Origin: Anthoceros angustus | Taxonomy: Eukaryota > Streptophyta > Anthocerotopsida > Anthocerotales > Anthocerotaceae | Assembly: GCA_010909165.1 (NCBI GenBank) | Contig: MU008179.1 | Span: forward strand, 1-64,000 | Length of the DNA: 64,000 bases | Direction: 5' to 3' | Part shown: one piece after another, positions 56,261-64,000 of the stretch | Position numbering within the stretch: position 1 is the first letter of the stretch | Layout of the letters: the number at the start of each line of letters is the position of its first letter | Translations under genes and position numbers: made by a program | Notes under the pieces: model-generated | Database searches by the model: none | What the model saw: only the letters and a program-made list of their open reading frames with translations | Told to the model about the DNA's origin: nothing

Positions 56261-58060
56261 AGTCCGTGTGCCTCCTCCAGGCCTCCACAACACATCAAGA
56301 CAGATAAACCTTTCTCAACGCCAGAGCATGGACGCGGCTGGCCTCTATACCGCGTCCTTCAAAGACCTTTCCAAAAGGGACACGAAAACAACACGCCCTC
56401 TTTGCACGAGAACTTCCAAAGCCTTATGAAAGCGGCCTCCACAGCCTGTTTACTCACACTCACGCTCCTATCGTCACCTGCATGCCGCTAATATTTTGCC
56501 TGCCATCCCACCGAAGCGTGGGGTCCCCAGAAATTTGCCCACATAAATCCTCTTGGCCACTACCATGGCTTCTGTTGCTGCTGCGGTCTGATTGAAAGGA
56601 CATATAGCCATATTTCTATATAATGATATAGGTTTATCGATCGAATGGACATATGGCTATATTTTTATATAATGATATAGCCCGCAGTTCCTTGATTGCT
56701 TTGACACACACATAGCCTACAAATCTCAAGCTCGTTTTGCAAATCTCAAGCTGATTTACGAATGCATATGACAGCCTACATTGCTATGACGTCACATACC
56801 GCTCAATTTTCTACGTTGTAACAAATTGAAGAATTTCGAAAGGATACGGCTCTATTCCTTTTACATTAAGTTGCAATGATTCCAAAGCTGAGGTTTTACC
56901 AAGTGAAGAAAACATATACATTTCAAGCTGTTTATAACCAACTGCAAAATGCATATGATCTAAATAAGGTTTGAAAATAACATATTAGTTTGCATCATGC
57001 TCTTTAATAAGTTTATTTTACTTGTATGTAGTGTCAAAATGGCTTAATGGTGATATGTGAAAAAATAACCTACCGATCACACGTATGAGAACCATGGGTT
57101 GCGAGGGTGCTATGTATGTGCGTAACAATGGGCCAATTGATAACATCAAGGTTGTTTATGTCCTTCCTATCCAAGTACTCAAAAGCATCTCGTATAGCGC
57201 AAACAACCTAGATAAAGTTAACCCCTAGGGTGAAGTTGCTACACTGACCATGACCATTATGTACATGAATCACAAGGTTGTATTTCAAGACGCATGCTAT
57301 TGTACATTATTGTATTATTGCATAACATGCACACTACTACGTACATACATAGAGTGTGTGTGAGTCAAGCCTGTGAAAACCCATGTGCATTGGAAGAGAG
57401 AAAGTCAGTGGACCACAAAGAACCTTGATGACGAAATTCCAGAAGCAAGCTATGTATGTACATATTGTACAATACAGCGCACATGCACACTATGTACATA
57501 CAAAAAGAGAGTTGAGATTCCGTGAAAAGCCATACTCGATGAGAGAGAGTTCATGAACCACAAATTAATAAACAACCTTGATGACATAATTCAGGAAGCA
57601 AGCTAAGTGCATTATCATATGTACATATTGAATTGTATTGCAAGCATGCACATTATGTACTAAGAGTGCTAAGTGCATTATCATATGTACATATTGAATT
57701 GTATTGCAAGCATGCACATTATGTACTAAGAGTGTTCCTCAAAGGAAACTTGCACTGGGAGAGAGACGTGAAAAATCACTCCTGCTAAAAGAGAGTTAAT
57801 GAAAACATGCATGGATTGATCATCCGGTAGAGCAACCATCCATAGGGTATGTGCAACCATGCATAGAGTCATATGCAATCATGCATAGAATCATGTGTAA
57901 CCGTGTATAGAATTATGTGCAATGGTTTTTCGTTATCCTTCCTGGTTCACTTCATGTTCATGTGACAAAAGTTTTGGATAATCGGTTTACCCATTGTGGT
58001 TTCTCTAAATTGTTGTTTCTTTTTTATACTTGTTTTATCAAAAATATATAGTATTGTGAC
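56260..58060. other. repeat-rich spacer without genes
   Basis: Contains a 33-bp near-duplicate (gacatatagccatatttcta at 56599 and gacatatggctatattttta at 56647), a 66-bp tandem duplication at 57602-57733, and scattered ATGTACATA-type words. No coding frame with recognisable content. Confidence 0.5.
57602..57733. repeat. 66-bp tandem duplication
   Basis: The unit starting gctaagtgcattatcatatg occurs at 57602 and 57668, essentially identical. Confidence 0.85.
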
Positions 58061-58441
58061 TTGATGTTGGGATGCTGTAGGAAGCTTCGGTAAGTAGAAA
58101 ACATTGCATTGGAGAAAATTTTAAAAAGCATCTTGGCAATCAGGGAATAGCCCTAACTTGGGTTAGAAACAAAGTTAAATTAAGCTATAGGCTGATCACT
58201 CTGTTACAAGTGAATATTTCGGGTTGCCGAGAGAGATCTAGAGGGAGGGAGGTTAAGAAGAGAGAGGGCTGCCGGTAGGAAAGAGAGCACGGACACAGCT
58301 TTGCGAGGGGAGGAGAGGAGAGATGGAACACACATGTACAGAGGGCTCCTCCTAGATGGGCTTTTCCCATCGTTTTTTCACCTCAATAAAATCTTCATTC
58401 ATGTACAGAGGGTGCTAGTTACATCACTGCATTCCGTTTGC

Positions 58442-58613
58442 AAGCGCTAGCCGATTGCGGGTAAAGAGTGTCTTCGTGTTTTGTAAGCGCTAGCCGATTG
58501 CGGGTAAAGAGTGTCTTCGTGTTTTGTAAGCACTAGCCGATTGCGGGTAAAGAGTGTCTTCGTGTTTTGTAAGCACTAGCCGATTGCGAGTAAAGAGTGT
58601 CTTCGTGTTTGCA
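58442..58613 (+). repeat. 43-bp tandem repeat, four copies, in gene X leader
   Basis: Four copies of AAGC(G/A)CTAGCCGATTGCGG + GTAAAGAGTGTCTTCGTGTTTTGT. In the other units the single equivalent (59722-59760, gactgcaggtaaaaggtgtc) is the 5' UTR splice donor of gene X, so the array multiplies a splice-donor-like sequence. Confidence 0.85.
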
Positions 58614-59007
58614 AGCGCCCAGCTGGATCTCTATGCGGTAACTGCCGGAAGGGTGGATCTCTCTGGAAATAAGCTAAATGGTAGCATTCTTGCCGCGGTA
58701 CCTAGCTTCTGAATCTTCTAACTCTCTATACATTTGCAAGGTAAAACACAAGTGATATACTGATGAGTGTGCAATGTGTAAATTTTGCTATCAAGAATAA
58801 GACATATAAAATAATATTATAAAGTTCTTTCTGATACTTATTTTATCAAAACATATAATATTTTGACTTAATGCAAGGATGCTCTTGCAAGCCCTTTGGG
58901 TTACTTGAAAAAATTGCATGGAATAAAAAAGTACCTTAGGCGATGGGAACAACCATAACCTGGGTTAGAAGGCATGTTAAATTGCAATGTGCAAAATTGG
59001 CAGCCGT

Positions 59008-59190
59008 AGCTACATGGCACCAGAGATAGCTCTAACGTGGTGCAAAGTTTGAAGTAGCTACATGGCACCCGAGATAGCTCTAACGTGGTGCAAAGTTTGA
59101 AGTAGCTACATGGCACCAGAGATAGCTCTAACGTGGTGCAAAGTTTGAAGTAGCTACATGGCACAAGAGATAGCTCTAACGTGGTGGCAT
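59008..59190. repeat. 48-bp tandem repeat, nearly four copies
   Basis: TAGCTACATGGCACC(A/C) + GAGATAGCTCTAACGTGG + TGCAAAGTTTGAAG repeats with period 48. Because 48 is a multiple of three, the minus strand reads a repeated LELSLVPCSYFKLCTT, which I regard as an artefact. Confidence 0.85.
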
Positions 59191-59454
59191 TGAGAGTTTC
59201 CTCTTTGGCTTTCAATGATGTAAGTGAAGTTTGATGCCTTGTGTAGCATGTAGAGTTTCTCTTTGGCTTTCAATGTAGGTTTTCCATTATGTAAGTTACT
59301 ATAGTAGAAGAATATATTAATATATTAAAAATATACAGTAGAAGAATATATGCTAGATTCCATTGATATATATATATGAAATTTTACCAAAAAACAAATC
59401 GCGATCAATGGCTGATTACTCTCTTACAAGTAAATACTACCTCGGATTGCCCAG

Positions 59455-59700
59455 AGAGAGAGGGAGGGAGGGAGGTTAAGAGGAGGAGTGTTGGTGGGAG
59501 AGAGAGGGAGGGAGGTTAAGAGAGGGCTGCTGGTGGGAGAGAGGGAGGGAGGTTAAGAAGAGGCCTGCTGGTGGGAGAGAGCGCGGACACAACTTTGCGC
59601 GTGCGAGGGGAGGAGAGGAGAGGGGAGGGGAGGGGAGGGGAGCTGGACACAGGGGAGAGGAGGGGAGGGGAGCTGGAGCGCACAGAGGGCGCTGCTACCG
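59455..59700. repeat. GA-rich low-complexity tract
   Basis: gagagagggagggaggttaaga recurs about three times (59452-59556), then aggggagggg runs (59605-59675). It lies in the leader of gene X copy 4; milder versions exist in the other units. Confidence 0.8.
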
Positions 59701-60013
59701 CGCTACTGGATTCCGCTTGCAAGCGCCAGCCGACTGCAGGTAAAAGGTGTCTTCGTGTTTGCAAGGGTCCTGCTCGCTACCAGCTTGTTCTGCGCCTTTG
59801 AATATGGCTTGCTAGATATGCGTTCCACATTCCTCCTACAAATTTGCTAAGCTCTGGTGCCTGCGATCTTGCTGCTTGTGATGCGAGTTCCAAGGATGTC
59901 GTGCACGTGTGAGCATGCTGTGTAGCGTCTGTCTTAGCGGTGTTTGCGCAAGATCGATCTCGGTAGTTCGCGTGCTCATGATCTCGGCCTGTTTTTCAGG
60001 CCAGCTAAAAGCC

Positions 60014-60676
60014 ATGGCACGACGACCACGCCGCACCCATCCCCCTGTGGCGCCCCCGTCATCCCCACAGCGCCCTGTGGCTAACGTCGCGGAGGTGCTG
60101 CCACTCGAAGAGGTAACGGCAAGAGTAATGAGTCTGATGATCCAGCAACAGGCGGAAGCACCGGTACCGGTACCGGTGCCGTCGCAGCCGCAGGTGGAGG
60201 CCGTGGCTTATGAGCCAACAGATGTTGATGAGGTCGCCGCATTTTGGAATACATGGGCTCGCAACGCGAGGCGAGCTAGGATGCGGCTTCAGGCCGGGGG
60301 GCGAACGACAATGCACCCCGACGGGATGGTCGAATACCAGATGTTTGATGACGTCCAGGCTGGCGCAGCCTGGAGTATTTTGAGAAGGTTGGGCCGGTCC
60401 CGCAACGATGCAGCAGAGGTAAGGCTACCTGGCTACCCTCCGAACTCCACCAGCGGTACCGGTGCCGCGGCTGGCCGCTCCTTCGACACCGCACTGATTT
60501 TTCCATTGCGTCTGTCGTTGTACAGGCTCCGGCTCGTCCCCGTCCTCGCGCTCGGGCTCCGGCTCGGGCTCCGGCTCGGGCTCCGGCTCCGGCCCCGAAC
60601 GCCCCGGCCACGGCTGCTCAGGGAGGCTCTGATGAGCCTAGCGGAGCACAGGAAAGCTCGTCTTCTTCTTCTGAGG
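60014..60676 (+). CDS. gene X copy 4, unknown function
   Basis: Exon 1 60014-60418 (135 codons, donor gcagag|gtaagg) and exon 2 60526-60676 (donor gagg|gtacgtac) join in phase, giving about 185 residues before an uncertain further exon near 60950. A leader intron (59740-59999) precedes the ATG. N-terminus RRPRRTHPPVAPPSSPQRP, then LPLEEVTARVMSLMIQQQ, a VPVPVP run, DVDEVAAFWNTWARNARRAR and a QMFDDVQAGAAW part. Exon 2 is a (A/P/R)-rich repeat, then APNAPATAAQGG and a polyserine SSSSSE end. It shares the basic start, the LEEV helix and the ARNARRAR helix with copy 1. No recognised domain. It lacks the STLVSVFRP tail of copies 1-3. Confidence 0.5.
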
Positions 60677-60679
60677 GTA

Positions 60680-62900
60680 CGTACTTAGCTTGTTTCCATG
60701 GCTGGGCCAACCATGAGCTTGCTTCCATTGCTAATTGGTATGGTTGCTGCGATACGTTTTCAAGAATATATGGTCGTGATGATATGCTTGGAAACTCTTT
60801 TCAAGGCGTTTAAGTGGATCCGGTGGCTGCTTATATTTGTGAGATCGCATGAATGGCTCCACTGACTGCGGGCTCCAACGGGTGCATTTTGGATTGCCTT
60901 AGCTCTAATCATGATCCCTGTGTCTCCCTTCCGCATGCAGGCCCGCGTTAGGCAGTAATCTGGAATGTGCAATTTCAGTTCCGGGCCCCCGAGCTGGAAC
61001 AACAAGCTAGCGGGTCGCGATTTTGCAAGGCTGTCTTTGTCTAAGGCATAACCTACAAGGGCTGGTGCGGATTGACACGCCCAACCACACTTCGTTGTTG
61101 TTGAGACGTTTGCGACAATAATAAAATGCACATCATCTTTGCGTATTTGCCTCCACAGTCGAGCTCCATCTACAAACCACTCTTCCAGGAACTCTCAACA
61201 CCAATAGGCACCCGGTAGCTAGGCAAACCGGCAACATGCCTTTGCAGGACCATTTGCAAACCGGCATGACTTGCATCGTCCATATTGCAAGACTGTCTTA
61301 ATCAAAGGCATGACTTATACCAGCAAATTAAAGCGCAGCCCTGCTCGACCCTCCAGTGCCCCTGACCTAGCCGCTGCAACCCGACAGATCATAGACAGGT
61401 ATCATTAAGCACCTGAGATCGGGGGACACACGGTCTGGTAAACCTAGCCTGTGTCGAAGTACATCTGAGAGGCACGGTGGGTCATGAGCACGTCAGCAGG
61501 AGGAACTCCGGACCTACGGAGGACCTACCGTGGCAAGTTGCGACTTGCTAGTGCTGGCCGCTGCTAAGTCCACCAGGCCACAGAGAGGGGCCTAGGGCGG
61601 GGCAGCCGACGGCAACGCAGCGCTTGTCCTGATGCAGCGTTTGCCCAGGGTCATGCATGCAACTCCAACTGCAAAGTACTGGCCTCCTGGCCCGCCTTCA
61701 AGCTCATCCTTTCCTCAAAACTCCACAATTGAGCGGTGGCCCAGCGCTAGAAAGTACGAGGTTAATGAATGCGGCTGTCCGTGCTGGCCCCCGCCACAGC
61801 CAGGCCTCTTAAAGTGGTGTACAGCACTCAGCAGCGCGGGGCTCTGTTCACAGCCGCTCGCCCTCATTTTAAAAGTTAAGCGGCTCTGAGATGCGACTGC
61901 TCCTGCCCCCGCTCAAGTGCGTGATTAATGGTATTCTCACGCGGGAGCCCGGACGCGGGCATCAACCTCTCTTTTCGCGCTGCGTCGGTTGATTCCTTCC
62001 CGACATCATCCGACAAGTGAAAACCTTGGTACCACATCCGGATGTGAACTCGCCTTGCCAGCAGCGATGTTCTCGCATGGCTGAACTCAGGTCGTGGCCT
62101 GAAATGGCTGGAATTCTGGACTTGAAGGAGTAGGAACGCACCTTTGGAAGGCTCTGTGTCCATGTGGGTATGCCAATTTGCTTGGGAGAGCCTGGAAAAG
62201 CCGCTCACCAGTTGCAGCTGCGCTCGCCTGTCCCGAGGCCGTAGCCTGTACAGGGCCGGACGCCGGAACGGGACGGACGGTGAGCCGAGCTGAGCTGAGC
62301 TGAGCTGAGCTGAGCTGAGCTGAGCTGGCTTGGTGTAGTAAACAAACCACGTCAGTGGCTGGCCGGGGATGAGCAGGAATCTTGTGCACATGCTGAGGGG
62401 AAGCCTACTGCGTTACGCTGAGGCGAAGCAACTGGTGCGTTACGGTCAGGGCTCGGAATATCCGTGGCATCAGTTGCCCGTTGCAGATGGCCCTACCTGC
62501 TGGCGCCTGTTCCCTAGCCCGTCCCAGCCCGTCCCAGCCCGTCCCAGCCCGTCCCAGCTCCTCCCAGCCCGTCCCGTCCCGTTACGCCCCTGCCACGTCT
62601 CTGGTCCCGGCCGTGGTCCCTTCCCCCTCTTGCCTGTCTCGCCGGTCTACTGCAAGGCAGTGTCGTTCTGGCAGGCGGACAATCATGCGGTAGGTTTAAG
62701 GGCCCCAGTGTCTCGGTCCGGACAGGCTGGGTCCCTCCTCGAACCGCGTCCACCCCACAGTGGGTCGCAGTACCGTAAAACTGCGTCATTGGATTCCCGC
62801 GGCCTGCTGCCCGCTGCCCGCTGCCCGAACGTTCTGCGCGCAGAAGTTGCTTCAACCGGGTGGGGTGGGGCGAGATATTTTCCCCGCATAGGGACGGGAC
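60680..62900 (+). promoter_or_regulatory. 3' region of gene X copy 4 and conserved spacer, unit 4
   Basis: 60680-61000 parallels the 3' part of the other X genes (acceptor-like ccgcatgcag at ~60941). 61380-62900 carries the shared spacer blocks: ctgagaggcacggtgggtca (61465), gaatgcggctgtccgtgctg (61765), cggctctgagatgcgactgc (61880), gggccccagtgtctcggtcc (62700). Ten GAGCT copies lie at 62287-62336 and five GTCCCAGCCC-type decamers at 62521-62570; both are absent or shorter in other units. Confidence 0.5.
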
Positions 62901-63410
62901 ATTCCGGGGCTAATCCAAGAAAAAGGCCGTGGTGTAAAGCAGAGAACCGGTATACATACATACGTAATTGCCTTGATGCCCCTGTGTTTTTCTTCTAGGG
63001 TAGATATTTACTCAATGAGTAAATACCTTGTAACTGAATTCCCGTGCAATGAGTTGTGAATTAATGTACATAGATTTGAGCTTTTTATAGTAAGGATGTT
63101 TAAACACCTTTGATAAAAATGAGGTTTCAAAATTAATTTCAGTTGTAACGGCTTGATAATGACATGTGATAGAAGGACCTACTTAGCAGGTCCCAGACTT
63201 TATTGATTAGCGAGGATGGAATGGATGTGCACGTGTAATGGACCATTGATAACATCAAGGCATTTCCAAAGCCGTGCAAGCTTCTACTGACTCTTTTCCA
63301 GCCCCCGTTTTCACTGTTTTCGGAAGCCGTGCAAGCTTTCATGGATTCTCTTTCAACCCCGGATTCCACGAACTCTTTTTGTACTTTGTGTGCGTGTATG
63401 CAACATGTAC
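62901..63410. other. right-hand spacer, no gene
   Basis: AT-rich sequence followed by phrases resembling the 60-bp minisatellite at 24.6 kb (ggaagccgtgcaagc twice, about 63268 and 63321). No gene. Confidence 0.4.
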
Positions 63411-63560
63411 CCGACAAACTTGACAATTATCAAGGTTGTATTGGGTGTGCAATATATATGTACCCCACAACTTGACAATTATCAAGGTTGTATTGGGTGT
63501 GCAATATGTACAGTACCCAACAACCTGACAATTACAAGGTTGTAGTGGGCAACTGCACAC
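63411..63560. repeat. tandem repeat of about 55-60 bp, three copies
   Basis: ACTTGACAATTATCAAGGTT + GTATTGGGTGTGCAATAT recurs at about 63418 and 63472, with a third diverged copy at 63525 (cctgacaattacaaggttgt). Confidence 0.8.
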
Positions 63561-63617
63561 GACTTGCACTTTGCAAAAACAACCTCATCTTCCATCCCGA
63601 ATTTTACCGTCGGCTTA

Positions 63618-63678
63618 ACATACTTACATACGTACATGAGCCAACCGTACGTTGGCCCATGTACGTATGTAAGTATGT
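63618..63678. repeat. 61-bp near-perfect palindrome
   Basis: acatacttacatacgtacatg (63618-63638) is perfectly complementary to catgtacgtatgtaagtatgt (63658-63678). The inner gccaac/gttggc continues the stem around a central cgtac, leaving only one mismatched pair. It would form a very stable cruciform or RNA hairpin. Confidence 0.9.
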
Positions 63679-64000
63679 ACAGACAAAAAGAATGGACTTT
63701 TAAGTCCGTGCACTTCCCAGACAATTTGACCAAATTCGCTTGGCTTGCATCTAGGTTAACTTCAACCAGGTTGTTTGTGTTGTGTAAACACAAAAAGGGG
63801 TTTGTCGATGGTATTTCCGACAGCAATAAATTAACCTATCTAATAATACTTTCGTCAGCATGTGGCCCTAGCCAGAACATATCCGTAACTGCGACTTTTA
63901 GCGCTAGAAAAGTCTTCTTGCGCAAGTACGCCAAGCACGTACATAGCTAGGAAGGACATATGTTTCCGTAACTTGGACAATGACCGTCTCTAGAGTCAAC
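63679..64000. other. window edge, no gene recognised
   Basis: A 128-codon plus-strand frame crosses this edge (63564-63950) but shows no recognisable domain. Probably chance. Confidence 0.3.

Larger units (their letters stand above)
58061..62900 (+). repeat. segmental unit 4 (gene X copy 4 and spacer; AP2 gene missing)
   Basis: The common leader appears twice: 58130-58620 and 58925-59760 (the second interrupted by a 48-bp minisatellite). Gene X copy 4 follows at 60014 and the conserved spacer at 61380-62900. Similarity to the other units stops near 62900 (ccccgcatagggacggg), just where the gggttaacttaacc block and AP2 leader should begin. Confidence 0.8.

Noticed and set aside
58901-59215. 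Repeated peptide LELSLVPCSYFKLCTT on the minus strand as a possible repeat protein
   Set aside because: Explained by a 48-bp minisatellite whose length is a multiple of three; there is no start context or flanking coding sequence.
1-64000. tRNA or rRNA genes
   Set aside because: No stretch with a recognisable tRNA A-box/B-box pair plus cloverleaf, or rRNA core sequence, was found by eye; weak tRNA-like structures could be missed without a covariance search.

Overview
This is nuclear DNA of a plant. The two clearly functional genes have many short GT-AG introns, there is a two-domain AP2 transcription factor, a PLS-type pentatricopeptide-repeat fragment and a plant-type Ty3/gypsy retrotransposon. 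The PPR fragment points to a land plant. The chromovirus-like element and untidy introns would suit a seed-free plant (bryophyte, lycophyte or fern), but I cannot name the species. No rRNA, tRNA, CRISPR array or bacterial operon was seen.

Layout. 1-3.5 kb: degraded repeat DNA, including a minus-strand piece of a zinc-finger retroelement ORF. 3.5-14.4 kb: a decayed Ty3/gypsy element with gag, protease, an embedded cytosine-C5 DNA methyltransferase domain, reverse transcriptase, RNase H and integrase; its 3' part is a roughly 1-kb unit repeated three times. 14.4-16.7 kb: spacer with small repeats. 16.8-21.3 kb: a complete 17-exon gene for splicing factor U2AF65 (predicted 558 aa), followed by a duplicated copy of its last exon and 3' flank. 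23.1-24.2 kb: a minus-strand TTC1-like TPR co-chaperone gene. 24.3-25.8 kb: minisatellite-rich spacer.

25.8-62.9 kb is the main result: four head-to-tail segmental units of about 5-10 kb. Each carries, in order, a small gene of unknown function ('gene X', basic N-terminus, Pro/Asp-rich C-terminus), a conserved GC-rich spacer, and (units 1-3) an euAP2-type gene. Units 1 and 2 hold broken AP2 copies, unit 4 has lost its AP2 gene, and unit 3 holds a nearly intact 14-exon copy (47.7-52.1 kb) with both AP2 domains, a basic NLS-like stretch and three DLNxxP (EAR-type repression) motifs. One single-nucleotide frame discrepancy in exon 2 is unresolved. Pieces of U2AF65 (41.6-42.7 kb) and TTC1 (55.6 kb) lie inside or beside the array, so duplicated segments of this neighbourhood have been shuffled into it.

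No metabolic pathway is encoded. The likely roles are pre-mRNA splicing (U2AF65), chaperone interaction (TTC1) and transcriptional repression (AP2 with EAR motifs). Much of the retroelement and array sequence differs between copies by short indels, so some frameshifts may be assembly errors rather than biology.
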